Notes under the pieces: model-generated | Database searches by the model: none | Seen by the model: the letters and a program-made list of their open reading frames with translations, nothing else | What the model was told of the DNA's origin: nothing | Translations under genes and position numbers: made by a program | Part shown: in pieces, positions 31,395-41,205 of the stretch | Position numbering within the stretch: the first letter of the stretch is position 1 | Layout: each line of letters starts with the position of its first letter | DNA from: Sphingomonadales bacterium | Lineage (GTDB): Bacteria > Pseudomonadota > Alphaproteobacteria > Sphingomonadales > Sphingomonadaceae | Length of the DNA: 64,000 nucleotides | Assembly: GCA_025352685.1 (NCBI GenBank) | Contig: JANXSN010000032.1 | Location: forward strand, 62,001 to 126,000 | Direction of reading: 5' to 3'

Positions 31395-34300
31395 ATGTCT
31401 CACGCGCAGTTCGTTCCCCTTCGGATTTTCTCCGCATATACGATGCTCGAAGGGGCTATCGATCCAAAGGACATAGCCGCCAAGGCGCGTGACATGGGGT
31501 TTCCTGCTGCGGCAATTTGCGACCGCAATGGGCTCTACGGTGTGATGCCTTTCAGCGAGGCAGCGGCCAAGAAAGGCGTGCAGCCGATCATCGCGACGAT
31601 GCTGTGTGTCGCGCGGCCCGACCGGCCGCAAGGAGCGCCGTCCGCCTATGACTGGCTGGCGCTTTATGCTCAGGATTTGCGCGGCTACCAGAATCTGTGT
31701 TCGCTGGTTTCGGCTGCCCATCTGAGGCGCCCTGTCGACGAACAGGCGCACGTCGAGTTCGACCGGCTCGCCCGCCACAGCGATGGTCTCATCGCGCTCA
31801 CTGCGGGCGGTGAGGGGGCGCTGGCCAGGCTGCTGGCGGAACGGCAGCATGCGGCAGCGGACGGCTACGTCGACCGGCTGATCGAACTGTTCCCCGATCG
31901 CCTTTACATCGAGGTGTCGCGGCGCGGGGACCCAACCGAGATGACAGCCGAGCCCCACCTGATTGCCATGGCCGACGGACGCAGCCTGCCGCTCGTGGCA
32001 ACGAATCCGGCCTGCTATGCAGATGCCGATTTTCATCGTTCGCACGACATTATGCTGTGCATCGCGGCCTCCACTTACGTCGAAAGCAACGACCGTTCGA
32101 AATCAAACCCCGAGGCGTGGATCAAGCCGTCGCACGACATGCGCGCCCTGTTCGCCGATTTGCCCGACGCCTTGGCAAATACTCTGGTCGTGGCGCAGCG
32201 ATGTGCGGTTGCGGCCCCGGCGCGCAAACCAATTCTACCAAGCCTTGCTGGCGACCCCGAAGCCGAGGCGACACAATTGCGCGTCGATGCTCACGCAGGC
32301 CTTGAAGCGCGGCTCGCAAAGGTTCCCGTTCAAAACCCCGCAGATTATCGAGAACGGCTTGATTTCGAACTCGACGTCATAGCCGGTATGGGGTTCCCCG
32401 GTTATTTCCTGATCGTCGCCGATTTTATCAAATGGGCAAAGGCGCAAGGGATCCCGGTTGGGCCAGGACGCGGTTCGGGTGCGGGGTCGGTTGTTGCCTG
32501 GGCGTTGACCATTACTGATCTCGATCCGCTTAAACTCGGGCTGCTCTTCGAGCGCTTCCTCAACCCGTCGCGCGTGTCGATGCCCGACTTCGATATCGAC
32601 TTTTGTGAGACACGACGTGGGGAGGTCATTCGCTACGTGCAAGGCAAATACGGCCACGACCACGTCGCACAGATCATCACTTTTGGGCGGCTGAAATCGC
32701 GCGCTGTGCTGAAGGACACAGGGCGCGTGCTGCAGATGAGCTACGGACAGGTCGATAGGCTTGCCAAACTCGTACCGAATCATCCCACCGATCCATGGGA
32801 CTTGAAGCGCGCTCTGAATGGCGTTTCGGAGCTGTCGAGCGACTACAAAAACGACGCCGATGTTCGTCGTCTCTTCGATCTCGCGATGAAGCTCGAAGGA
32901 CTGCCACGCCACGCCTCTACCCACGCGGCCGGGGTCGTCATCGGTGACCGGCCCCTCGATCAGCTCGTACCGCTCTACCGCGACCCGCGATCGGATATGC
33001 CGGTTACCCAGTTCGACATGAAATATGCCGAAGCCGCTGGATTGGTGAAATTCGATTTTCTGGGGCTAAAAACGCTCAGCGTCCTTCAGCGTGCGCTGGA
33101 TTTGATCGAAGCGCGTGAAGGTCATCGCCCCGATCTTGATGCGCTCGAATGGGATGACGAGGCGGTCTATGCGCTGCTTCAAAAGGGTGACACGGTTGGC
33201 GTGTTCCAACTCGAATCGGATGGCATGCGGCGCGCGCTCGCTTCGGTCCGACCGAGCAATTTTGGCGACATTATCGCAATCGGTGCGCTCTATCGTCCCG
33301 GCCCGATGGACAACATCCCTCTGTTTGCCGACCGCAAGAACGGACGCGTGTCGATCGAATATCCCCATCCCTTGCTCGAGGACGTGCTCGGCGAGACTTA
33401 CGGCATCATCGTTTATCAGGAACAGGTGATGAAGGCGGCGCAGATCCTTGCGGGCTATTCGCTTGGCGATGCCGACCTGTTGCGGCGTGCGATGGGCAAG
33501 AAAATACAGGCTGAAATGGATGCCCAGCGCGCGGGCTTCGTCGAGGGGTGTGGCCGCAACCAGATTGATCGCAAAAAGGCTAACGAACTGTTCGACTTGA
33601 TCGACAAGTTCGCCAATTACGGGTTCAACAAGAGCCACGCCGCTGCCTATGCCGTTCTCACGTATCAGACGGCCTGGGTGAAAACCCATTATCCGCAGGA
33701 TTTCTTTGCCGCATCGATGGCATTCGACCTTGGCAATACCGACAAACTTGCGATCTTTGTTGACGATATGCGGCGGCTGGGTGTCGTGTGCCTGCCGCCG
33801 TGCATTAACAAGAGCGGGTCCGATTTCACCGTCGAAGCACGAGAAGATGGGCTGGCCGTTCGCTTTGCGCTGGGGGCGCTCAAGGGGGTCGGTGAAGGCG
33901 CAATGGAAATGCTCTGCGTCGAGCGCGCGGGAAAGGGGAAATTCGGCAGCCTCGATGACTTTGCAAACCGGATCAATCCGCGTCTCCTCAATAAGCGGCA
34001 GATCGAAAGCCTCGCCGGGTCGGGCGCGCTCGATGGACTGAACGATAATCGCGCAGGCTGCCTTGCGGTCGCCGAAACAGTGCTGGCAGTCGCGTCGCAG
34101 GCCGAACAAGGCCGGACAAGTGGGCAGGGCGGATTGTTCGGCGAGGGCGAGGCCGCTGTCGTTGCAATACAGCTGCCCGGCAGCGCGAAATGGTCGATGG
34201 CCGAACGGATGTCAGCAGAGAAAGACGCGTTCGGCTTCTATTTTTCGGCCCATCCCGTTGATCGGTACAAGCACGTCGCGGGCGCTCATGGCGCCCGCAG

Positions 34301-34862
34301 TTTCGTGGCGTTGTCGGGAGCAGGCGCAGAAGGCCGCACGACCGCGACAATGGCGGCGCTTGTTGAGGACGCGCGTTGGCGGACGTCAAAGAAGGGCAAT
34401 CGTTTCCTGTCCGCGACGCTGAGCGATGAAAGTGGGCAGTTTCAGGCGAATTGCTTCGATGACGCGGCGTGCGTGACACTTGAGGAATTGGGCCGTGATG
34501 GGAGATGCGGGCTCCTGCGGGTTGAACTCGAACGACAGGCCGGGGAAGAAACGCCGAGGGTAACCGTGCGCACGGCGCAACGGCTGGAGGAGCTTGCCGG
34601 GGTTGCGCGGCTCAATGCCGTAGTTTCGGTTGAGGCTGTCGAGGCAGTTGCGGGATTGGCCGAACTGTTGGCCGATGCCCGCAAGGGTCGCTGCGAACTG
34701 GTGTTAGACGCGTTGCTGACGAATGGGCAGCGTGCCGAGGTCCGCCTGGGGCGCGATTTCCTGATCGACGGCGAGCTTGCTGCGATGATGGAGCGGGTAC
34801 CCGGCGTGACGGAGGTTCAACTCAAAGCACAGGAAGCGCCCAGACTGGCGCTCGTTTCTTGA
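31395..34862 (+). CDS. dnaE: DNA polymerase III alpha subunit
   Basis: About 1155 aa, DnaE1 length. Order: PHP domain (residues about 1-210, FVPLRIFSAYTMLEGAIDP); polymerase core with GPGRGSGAGSVVAW, the catalytic PDFDIDF and later Asp in FDFLGLKTL; helix-hairpin-helix (NPRLLNKRQIESLAGSGALDGL); OB fold (MAALVEDARWRTSKKGNRF); and C-terminal tau-binding part. The start MSHAQFVPL at 31395 is preferred over a TTG/GTG a few codons earlier. Confidence 0.96.
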   Translation: MSHAQFVPLRIFSAYTMLEGAIDPKDIAAKARDMGFPAAAICDRNGLYGVMPFSEAAAKKGVQPIIATMLCVARPDRPQGAPSAYDWLALYAQDLRGYQNLCSLVSAAHLRRPVDEQAHVEFDRLARHSDGLIALTAGGEGALARLLAERQHAAADGYVDRLIELFPDRLYIEVSRRGDPTEMTAEPHLIAMADGRSLPLVATNPACYADADFHRSHDIMLCIAASTYVESNDRSKSNPEAWIKPSHDMRALFADLPDALANTLVVAQRCAVAAPARKPILPSLAGDPEAEATQLRVDAHAGLEARLAKVPVQNPADYRERLDFELDVIAGMGFPGYFLIVADFIKWAKAQGIPVGPGRGSGAGSVVAWALTITDLDPLKLGLLFERFLNPSRVSMPDFDIDFCETRRGEVIRYVQGKYGHDHVAQIITFGRLKSRAVLKDTGRVLQMSYGQVDRLAKLVPNHPTDPWDLKRALNGVSELSSDYKNDADVRRLFDLAMKLEGLPRHASTHAAGVVIGDRPLDQLVPLYRDPRSDMPVTQFDMKYAEAAGLVKFDFLGLKTLSVLQRALDLIEAREGHRPDLDALEWDDEAVYALLQKGDTVGVFQLESDGMRRALASVRPSNFGDIIAIGALYRPGPMDNIPLFADRKNGRVSIEYPHPLLEDVLGETYGIIVYQEQVMKAAQILAGYSLGDADLLRRAMGKKIQAEMDAQRAGFVEGCGRNQIDRKKANELFDLIDKFANYGFNKSHAAAYAVLTYQTAWVKTHYPQDFFAASMAFDLGNTDKLAIFVDDMRRLGVVCLPPCINKSGSDFTVEAREDGLAVRFALGALKGVGEGAMEMLCVERAGKGKFGSLDDFANRINPRLLNKRQIESLAGSGALDGLNDNRAGCLAVAETVLAVASQAEQGRTSGQGGLFGEGEAAVVAIQLPGSAKWSMAERMSAEKDAFGFYFSAHPVDRYKHVAGAHGARSFVALSGAGAEGRTTATMAALVEDARWRTSKKGNRFLSATLSDESGQFQANCFDDAACVTLEELGRDGRCGLLRVELERQAGEETPRVTVRTAQRLEELAGVARLNAVVSVEAVEAVAGLAELLADARKGRCELVLDALLTNGQRAEVRLGRDFLIDGELAAMMERVPGVTEVQLKAQEAPRLALVS

Positions 34863-34875
34863 GGGAGGAGAGCTG

Positions 34876-36483
34876 ATGCTGGCGGGGAAGCTGGGTAGCA
34901 TGCAGGATTGGTCGTTGCGGGTGACGCACCTGATTGACCACGCCGAGCGTGAGTGTGGTCATCGCCCAATCGTCACGCGCTGGGGCGACGGCAGTGTCGA
35001 GCGTACCGATTGGGCTGGTATCGCCTGCGACGCACGCAGGCTGGCGCAGGCGTTCGTTGCATGGGGCCTGCAGCCGGGTGACCGTGTTGCCACTTTCGCG
35101 ATGAACCACCATCGCCACCTGACCGCCTGGTACGGGGCGATCGGGTTCGGCGGGGTCATTCATACAATCAATGTCCGTCTGTTCGACGAGCAGCTAATCT
35201 ATATCATCAACCACGCCGAGGATCGTGTGCTGATGTATGATGCATGCTTTGCGACAGTCATCGAACGACTGAAGCCGCACTTGACCAGCGTCGAGCATTT
35301 CATCTGTTTCGAGACCGATTATCTTGCGCTGCTCGCCACGCAGGACGGGAACTACGCTTGGGCGACGGGCGACGAGCGCGATCCCTGCATGCTTTGCTAC
35401 ACCAGCGGAACGACAGGAAATCCGAAAGGAGTTTTGTTCGAACATCGTTCGACGGTGCTCCATGCCATATCCGAAATTGCACCCTCAGTTTTTGACCTGA
35501 GTGCTCAATCGGTACTGTTGCCGGTAGTTCCGATGTTTCATGCCGCGAGTTGGGGCCTACCCTTTGCGGGAGCCGCTGCAGGCGTAAAATTCGTGTTCAG
35601 CGTAACAAATGATGCCGCGATCCTGCACGCGCTATTTATCGACGAGCAAGTGACCCACTCAGCCGGCGTGCCCACCGTGTGGCTCGCGATGTTCCAGCAC
35701 CTCGATGCACTCGCACAACGCGACGGGGTCGTTGATCTCGGCAAGCTCGAGATTGTCACGATCGGTGGGTCGGCTTGCCCGCGTTCGATGATCGAGCGGC
35801 TGATGAGGATGGGTATCCGTGTCAATCATGCTTGGGGCATGACCGAGACAAGCCCGATCGGCACGATGGGCGCTCCGTCCGCAGGCTGGAACGATCTCAG
35901 CTTCGATCAGCAAGTCAATGTGACGGCAAGACAGGGCCGGGTCCCGTTCGGCGTTGAGTTGCGCATTGTCAACGATGACGGCGACGTTCTGCCGCGTGAT
36001 GGCATGGCGTCCGGTCGCCTCGAAATCCGGGGTCCCTGGGTCGTGAAACGCTATTTCAAGATGGAAAGAGATGCGGTTGGCGAGGGCCAGTGGTTCGATA
36101 CCGGTGACGTCGCCATTCTGCATCCCGATGGCACCATGCAGATTACCGACCGATCAAAAGATGTCATCAAGTCGGGTGGCGAGTGGATTTCGTCCGTCGA
36201 CCTCGAAAATGCCGCCGTAGGCTGCCCCGGCGTCCTTGAAGCTGCTGCGATCGGCGTGGCGCATCCCAAATGGGACGAGCGGCCAATTCTCCTGGTCGTG
36301 CGCAAGGAAGGGGCGTCGGTCAGTGGTGCAGATGTGCAGCGTTATCTGGCGGACAAGGTTGCCAAGTGGTGGCTGCCCGATGAAGTTTTGTTCGTTGAGA
36401 GCCTGCCGCATACAGGGACGGGCAAGATCCTTAAGACAGCGCTGCGAACCGAGTATAAGGATTACCGCTTGGCGACGACCTAA
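34876..36483 (+). CDS. Acyl-CoA synthetase (AlkK/fadD-type AMP-forming ligase)
   Basis: 535 aa. ANL-superfamily motifs: P-loop [19 protein letters not shown]5 [11 protein letters not shown]7 [21 protein letters not shown] and A10 [14 protein letters not shown]. The combination [14 protein letters not shown] resembles the AlkK-type medium-chain acyl-CoA ligases. It activates a fatty acid through an acyl-adenylate to acyl-CoA. It starts 13 bp after dnaE with a GGGAGGAG ribosome site. Its stop overlaps that of the convergent radical SAM gene by 4 bp. Confidence 0.88.
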   Translation: MLAGKLGSMQDWSLRVTHLIDHAERECGHRPIVTRWGDGSVERTDWAGIACDARRLAQAFVAWGLQPGDRVATFAMNHHRHLTAWYGAIGFGGVIHTINVRLFDEQLIYIINHAEDRVLMYDACFATVIERLKPHLTSVEHFICFETDYLALLATQDGNYAWATGDERDPCMLCYTSGTTGNPKGVLFEHRSTVLHAISEIAPSVFDLSAQSVLLPVVPMFHAASWGLPFAGAAAGVKFVFSVTNDAAILHALFIDEQVTHSAGVPTVWLAMFQHLDALAQRDGVVDLGKLEIVTIGGSACPRSMIERLMRMGIRVNHAWGMTETSPIGTMGAPSAGWNDLSFDQQVNVTARQGRVPFGVELRIVNDDGDVLPRDGMASGRLEIRGPWVVKRYFKMERDAVGEGQWFDTGDVAILHPDGTMQITDRSKDVIKSGGEWISSVDLENAAVGCPGVLEAAAIGVAHPKWDERPILLVVRKEGASVSGADVQRYLADKVAKWWLPDEVLFVESLPHTGTGKILKTALRTEYKDYRLATT

Positions 36484-37550
36484 AATAGCTCTCCCTGGGC
36501 ACTCGTCGGCCGACGGAAGAGATCGGTTCGCAATTCGAGTCTCGGGCCGTCCAGCCCATACCGCCGCCGTGCTAGTCGGAAACGGGTGAGCATGAGATCG
36601 TACCAAGGCCCCGATCCGCGCATGCGTTCGCCGAAACGAGGATCATTGTCGCGGTTGCCGCCGCGAACCGACTGGATGATCGCCATGACTTTGCTTGCGC
36701 GATCGGGAAAGTGTTGGGCGAGCCAGGCGCGGAACAGGGGCGCGACTTCGTGGGGCAGACGGACGGGGATAAACGAGCACCGGGTCGCGCCTGCTTCAGC
36801 AGCGGCTCGCAGGATTGTCTCGGTTTCGTGGTCGGTGATGGCCGGGATCAGCGGTGACACCGAAACCTCGACATTAATCCCAGCCGCAGCCAGAGCGCGG
36901 ATCGCCGCGAGCCGGCGACTGGGGGTGGGAGCACGCGGCTCCAGCGTCATTGCGAGCTTTCGGTCGAGCGTCGTTAGAGAAATCATGACCGAGGCAAGCC
37001 GCCTGGCTGCCATGGGTCCGAGCATATCGATGTCGCGGATCACACGGTCTGACTTGGTTGTGAGCATCACAGGATGGTCGAATTCGGACAACACCTCAAT
37101 ACAACCGCGCGTTATCCGCCAGTCGCGTTCTATGGGCTGATAGGGGTCGGTATTTGTGCCCATGGCAACCGGAGCGCACACATAGGCAGGTTTCGATAAT
37201 TCGGCGCGGAGGAGGACAGCCGCATTTGGCTTGGCAAACAGTTTCATCTCGAAGTCGATGCCCGGCGACAGGTCGTGGTACGCGTGACTGGGTCGCGCAA
37301 AACAGTAAATGCAGCCATGCTCGCACCCCCGATAGGCATTGATCGAGCGGTCGAATGGGATGTCGGGGGATGTGTTGCGGGTCAAAATTGTTTTGGGATG
37401 TTCTACGATCACTGTCGTGCGCACGCACGGCGTCACACCGTCTATAGCCATGCAGTCGTCGAGCCAGTTGCCATCAGCTTGGCGTTCGGGGAGCGCAAAC
37501 CGCGTGCTGGTTCGGTTGTGCGTTGCGCCGCGGTGGGACCGGATCGACAT
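36480..37550 (-). CDS. PA0069-family radical SAM protein
   Basis: About 356 aa. The radical SAM cluster motif is CEHGCIYC (C-x3-C-x2-C) within INAYRGCEHGCIYCFARPSH, preceded by the ILTRNTSPDIPFDRSIN segment typical of the PA0069 family (distant relatives of spore photoproduct lyase). Substrate unknown. The frame reaches 37601; the start MSIRSHRGATHNR at 37550 looks natural. It overlaps the end of the acyl-CoA ligase gene tail to tail. Confidence 0.88.
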   Translation of the reverse strand: MSIRSHRGATHNRTSTRFALPERQADGNWLDDCMAIDGVTPCVRTTVIVEHPKTILTRNTSPDIPFDRSINAYRGCEHGCIYCFARPSHAYHDLSPGIDFEMKLFAKPNAAVLLRAELSKPAYVCAPVAMGTNTDPYQPIERDWRITRGCIEVLSEFDHPVMLTTKSDRVIRDIDMLGPMAARRLASVMISLTTLDRKLAMTLEPRAPTPSRRLAAIRALAAAGINVEVSVSPLIPAITDHETETILRAAAEAGATRCSFIPVRLPHEVAPLFRAWLAQHFPDRASKVMAIIQSVRGGNRDNDPRFGERMRGSGPWYDLMLTRFRLARRRYGLDGPRLELRTDLFRRPTSAQGELF

Positions 37551-37613
37551 CGCGCAATGATAGAGGGGGGCGAGAACATAACAAGAACTAAACACATGCA
37601 AACGAACCGTCGA

Positions 37614-38075
37614 TCAGAGGCTGGCGAGCCTGTCGATGGCGCCCTGCAGGATGTACGAGGCGGCAGCATTGTCCACATGAGCGGCGCGCCGCTCACGAGA
37701 AACGTCCGCGGCGATCATCTGGCGTTCGACAGCAGCACTCGACCATCGCTCGTCCCACAGCAAGATGGGTAAGCCCAGCATGTCGAGATTGCGGGCAAAC
37801 GCGCGGGTCGACTGAGTACGCGGACTTTCGCTGCCGTCGAGGTTGAGTGGCAGGCCAATCACGATGCCACGCACTGCCTGTTTGGCGATCATTATCTCCA
37901 GCACTGCTTTGTCCGCGCCGAACTTGGTTCGGCGGATCAGATCGGCTGGCGACGCGATCGTCCACATCGAATCGCACAGCGCGGTCCCAATCGTTTTGGT
38001 TCCGACGTCGAGTCCGATCAACCGGCCGCGCTCAGGCAGCGTGTTGGCGAACGTGGTTGCATCGGTCTCGGCCAT
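37614..38075 (-). CDS. ruvX: RuvX/YqgF-family RNase H-like nuclease
   Basis: 153 aa. RNase H fold motifs: [17 protein letters not shown] at strand 1, [17 protein letters not shown], and the terminal [17 protein letters not shown] carrying the third acidic residue. It is implicated in 16S rRNA 5' maturation or Holliday junction resolution. It lies 63 bp upstream of the radical SAM gene on the same strand. Confidence 0.93.
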   Translation of the reverse strand: MAETDATTFANTLPERGRLIGLDVGTKTIGTALCDSMWTIASPADLIRRTKFGADKAVLEIMIAKQAVRGIVIGLPLNLDGSESPRTQSTRAFARNLDMLGLPILLWDERWSSAAVERQMIAADVSRERRAAHVDNAAASYILQGAIDRLASL

Positions 38076-38178
38076 CTGCTTATCTTTGCCGCAAGAAATC
38101 AGGGCGGTCGAGGCTCCACTTCGGATTTAGCGATGCGGTCACGACACGTCCTGCCTCGGCAGAACGGGAGACGATCTG

Positions 38179-38766
38179 ATGCCAAGAGTTTCCCGGTGTG
38201 CCTTGGTCAGCTTGACGCTTCTGCATGCACCAGGCTTCGCGCAGGGCACAGGGCCGGTAGTCCACGACAGTCCGACTATCGAGCGCAATCTCTTCGTCGT
38301 CATGAAGTCCTATCCAGCAGCGTCACTTAAACGAGGCGAGGAAGGCGCGGTTCGGTTTCGCGTCACAACGGACCGCCGCGGACGCCTCGATGCGTGCCAG
38401 ATCGTCAAGTCGAGCGGGTATGCCGCGCTCGACAAGGCGACCTGTACGATGCTGCTTGCAGGCGCCACGGCGACACCTTTGAGGAGCGAGGACGGGTGGC
38501 ATGTTGTCGGGAATCGAGATGGGATTGTCGAGTGGAAGTTGCCTCAGGGTGCGACCCGTCCAGCATCACCTCCGACTTTCACCGCTGTTCGCAACGCGAT
38601 GGGCGAACCGTTGAGTTGTAAACTTCAGGAAAAGACGGGGTCGCTCGTTATCAGCGAGAAAGTGTGTCTCACCGCCGAAGACTGGAATCGCGCTAAGGAT
38701 TACGCACAAGGCGAAGTGCGTCGATTGCAGAGTCCGCAAGGCATAACCTTTCCCGGCGGCAACTAG
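38179..38766 (+). CDS. Exported TonB C-terminal-domain-like protein
   Basis: 195 aa. A short signal peptide ([18 protein letters not shown]) is followed by a TonB-CTD-like fold: [53 protein letters not shown] and GDGW-like strand pairs. It has no Pro-rich spacer or N-terminal anchor helix, so it is not a classical energy transducer. The second half ([24 protein letters not shown]) has two further Cys. A GGGAGACG ribosome site precedes the ATG. It shares a CTAG with the convergent aroG stop. Confidence 0.78.
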   Translation: MPRVSRCALVSLTLLHAPGFAQGTGPVVHDSPTIERNLFVVMKSYPAASLKRGEEGAVRFRVTTDRRGRLDACQIVKSSGYAALDKATCTMLLAGATATPLRSEDGWHVVGNRDGIVEWKLPQGATRPASPPTFTAVRNAMGEPLSCKLQEKTGSLVISEKVCLTAEDWNRAKDYAQGEVRRLQSPQGITFPGGN

Positions 38767-40136
38767 GCGGCGACCTTGCGCCGGTCCTTCAGCTCAGCAT
38801 TGAGCATCTCAGCGAGAAGAAACGCGAGTTCAAGGCTCTGACCGGCATTGAGTCGTGGATCACAGTGCGTGTGATACCGGTCCGCAAGGTCCATCTGCGT
38901 GACATCCATTGCGCCTCCCGTGCACTCGGTCACATTTTGACCCGTCATCTCGACGTGAATGCCACCGCCAAACGTCCCTTCGGCACGGTGCACAGCGAAA
39001 AAACCGCGCACTTCGGCGAGAATTCGATCGAAGGGCCGCGTTTTGTAACCGTTATTGGTTTTGATGACATTGCCGTGCATGGGATCGCACGACCAGATGA
39101 CCGGATGTCCCTCGCGCTGCACTGCCCGGACAATGGCAGGCATGCCGGTCTCAATCTTGTCATGGCCATACCGGGTGATCAGTGTCATCCGCCCGGCAAT
39201 TCGCGCCGGGTTGAGCAAGTCAAGCATCGGCAGCAATTCATCAGGTGAAAGGCTTGGCCCAACCTTGATCCCGATCGGGTTGCCGATGCCGCGCAGAAAT
39301 TCGACGTGCGCGCTGTTTTCGAACCGCGTGCGGTCGCCAATCCATAGGAAATGCGCGCTCGTGTCGTACCACTGGCCTGTCAACGAGTCCTGTCGCGTCA
39401 AAGCCTGTTCATAGGGTAGCAGCAGAGCCTCGTGGCTCGTGTAGAACTGCGTGCCTTTGAGCTGCGGCACAGTGTCCGGGTTGATCCCGCACGCGTTCAT
39501 GAAGTCGAGCGCCTCGCCGATGCGGTCGGCAACGTCGCGATATTGCTTGGTCCAGGGGCTGCGGCCCATGAAATCATGGGTCCACGCGTGGACTTGATGA
39601 AGATTGGCATAGCCACCGGCCGCAAAGGCGCGCAACAAGTTGAGCGTCGCCGCCGACTGATTGTACGCTTGGACCATTCGTTGCGGATCTGGCGTGCGGC
39701 CTGCCGCTTCGAAGCCAATGTCGTTGATGATGTCGCCTCGATAACTCGGGAGCGAAACACCGTGCTGTTCTTCAAGCTCCGTGCTGCGCGGCTTGGCGAA
39801 CTGCCCAGCCATTCGCCCCAGCTTTACCGTCGGCAGCTTCGACGCAAATGTCAGGACGACAGCCATCTGGAGGATGACGCGAAACGTGTCGCGAATATTG
39901 TTTGCGTGGAACTCCGCAAAACTCTCGGCGCAATCTCCGCCCTGCAGCAGGAAAGCGCGCCCATCGGCAACTTTGGCCAATTCCCCAGTCAAATCGCGCG
40001 CCTCACCGGCAAAGACGAGTGGCGGAAACGACGACAGTGTCGTCGTTGCGCGGTTGAGTGCGTCTTTGTCTTCGTAGGTGGGCTGCTGCCGCGCCTCGTG
40101 TGCGGTCCAGCTCTGCGGGGTCCAGTTCGTTGCCAT
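38763..40136 (-). CDS. Class II 3-deoxy-7-phosphoheptulonate synthase (DAHP synthase)
   Basis: About 457 aa, the plant/type II form. It condenses PEP and erythrose-4-phosphate in the first step of the shikimate pathway. Signatures are [47 protein letters not shown] and WSCDPMHGN. The start [10 protein letters not shown] at 40136 is the family beginning; the frame extends 13 residues further upstream. It ends tail to tail with the TonB-like gene. Confidence 0.95.
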   Translation of the reverse strand: MATNWTPQSWTAHEARQQPTYEDKDALNRATTTLSSFPPLVFAGEARDLTGELAKVADGRAFLLQGGDCAESFAEFHANNIRDTFRVILQMAVVLTFASKLPTVKLGRMAGQFAKPRSTELEEQHGVSLPSYRGDIINDIGFEAAGRTPDPQRMVQAYNQSAATLNLLRAFAAGGYANLHQVHAWTHDFMGRSPWTKQYRDVADRIGEALDFMNACGINPDTVPQLKGTQFYTSHEALLLPYEQALTRQDSLTGQWYDTSAHFLWIGDRTRFENSAHVEFLRGIGNPIGIKVGPSLSPDELLPMLDLLNPARIAGRMTLITRYGHDKIETGMPAIVRAVQREGHPVIWSCDPMHGNVIKTNNGYKTRPFDRILAEVRGFFAVHRAEGTFGGGIHVEMTGQNVTECTGGAMDVTQMDLADRYHTHCDPRLNAGQSLELAFLLAEMLNAELKDRRKVAA

Positions 40137-40212
40137 GGTGCGCGCGCCTATGCGCCGGGCCGCGGCACGGCGCAAGGATGCGCTGTAAAAGACGAGGCGG
40201 AGCGAAATGTTG

Positions 40213-41124
40213 TTACTTCGTATCCAACGTCTTCGCCGCCTCGTCCAACTCCGCCTTGGCGGCGGGATTTACGGCCACAGCTGATCGATACGCTGCCGAA
40301 GCGTCGTTTTGTCGACCCAGTGTCGTGTAGCTGCGCATCAACATGATCCAGCCTTCGACGTTTTTTGGATTTGCCTTCAGTTTTGCTGCCAGTCCATCGA
40401 CCATCCCCGCAATCATCGCCTTCTGCTGGCTAGGCGGTAGCCCCGCGGCGGCACGCATCTGTTCGGTGTTAGGGCCCGGTATGGCGGCACCGGCGGCACC
40501 AGGCGCTGGTGCAAGGGAGCTGAGCGCTGCGAAGCGACCAGCGACATCGATGTTGTCCTTTTTTCCGACCGCTTCGATCGTCCGGCGCACGTCGGCTTGC
40601 CACGGGGCGCCCGCGGGCGTGTCTTTCAAGAGGGCGAACCAGTCGTCGATGGCGCCCTTGTGATTGCCTGCCATGTCTTTCGACACGCCGAGGAAATAGC
40701 GCGCGCGCGGATCTTTCCGGTTCAGAGCGACAGCTTTGTCGAATGCCGCTTTGGCGTCTGGTGGCACGTCGCCGGGGCCTGCGGTCACCAGCGCCTCACC
40801 AAGCGACGACCAGTAGTCGCCATTATCGGGTTTTAACGCCGTTGCGCGTTTGTATGCCATCGCAGCCTCGGCAAAGCGTTGCGTTTGAAAGAACGACCAC
40901 CCGAGCATCCGCCAGCGTTCCGAGTCGTTCGGGTCAGATTTCAGTTTGGCCTCGAGCGAGGAAATCATTGTGTCCACGGCTTGCGGCGACGCCGTGGTTG
41001 CCGGAATTGGCAGCGTCTCGGATGCGTGGCTGCGCCATAGCTTGATCCCGATGGCGGTGATCGCGAGCAAGGCCGCCGCAAGGAGGGTGATGCGGCTGAA
41101 TTGTGAAGCTGTCGTGTCGCTCAT
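40213..41124 (-). CDS. CycH/CcmI-like TPR protein (cytochrome c maturation type)
   Basis: 303 aa. One N-terminal helix ([19 protein letters not shown]) precedes two groups of TPRs: [32 protein letters not shown]... and [32 protein letters not shown]. This is the layout of the C-terminal domain of CcmI/CycH, which holds apocytochrome c for haem ligation; the usual two-helix N-terminal part of CcmI is missing. It is divergently transcribed from the multiheme cluster with an 81-bp spacer, which fits a dedicated apocytochrome-handling role, though that is inference. It could also be a general CycH of this genome. Confidence 0.75.
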   Translation of the reverse strand: MSDTTASQFSRITLLAAALLAITAIGIKLWRSHASETLPIPATTASPQAVDTMISSLEAKLKSDPNDSERWRMLGWSFFQTQRFAEAAMAYKRATALKPDNGDYWSSLGEALVTAGPGDVPPDAKAAFDKAVALNRKDPRARYFLGVSKDMAGNHKGAIDDWFALLKDTPAGAPWQADVRRTIEAVGKKDNIDVAGRFAALSSLAPAPGAAGAAIPGPNTEQMRAAAGLPPSQQKAMIAGMVDGLAAKLKANPKNVEGWIMLMRSYTTLGRQNDASAAYRSAVAVNPAAKAELDEAAKTLDTK

Positions 41125-41144
41125 GTCTTTAGTGTCTAGCGCAA

Positions 41145-41157
41145 CATCGCTGCGATG
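41145..41157. promoter_or_regulatory. 13-bp palindrome in the divergent spacer before the redox operon
   Basis: CATCGC-T-GCGATG is a perfect inverted repeat around one base, in the 81-bp region between the divergent CycH-like gene and the flavoprotein gene. It does not match CRP (TGTGA-N6-TCACA) or FNR (TTGAT-N4-ATCAA) sites. It may be an operator, but chance occurrence in GC-rich DNA is possible. Confidence 0.3.
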
Positions 41158-41205
41158 CTAGGGTGCGTCAAAACAGGTCGCACTGGTTAGTCTTGGGGGG
41201 GGAAC

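Noticed and set aside
31383-32045. Minus-strand open frames opposite dnaE, aspS, guaB and ppk
   Set aside because: They are antisense shadows of long, clearly conserved genes, with low-complexity His/Arg-rich translations.
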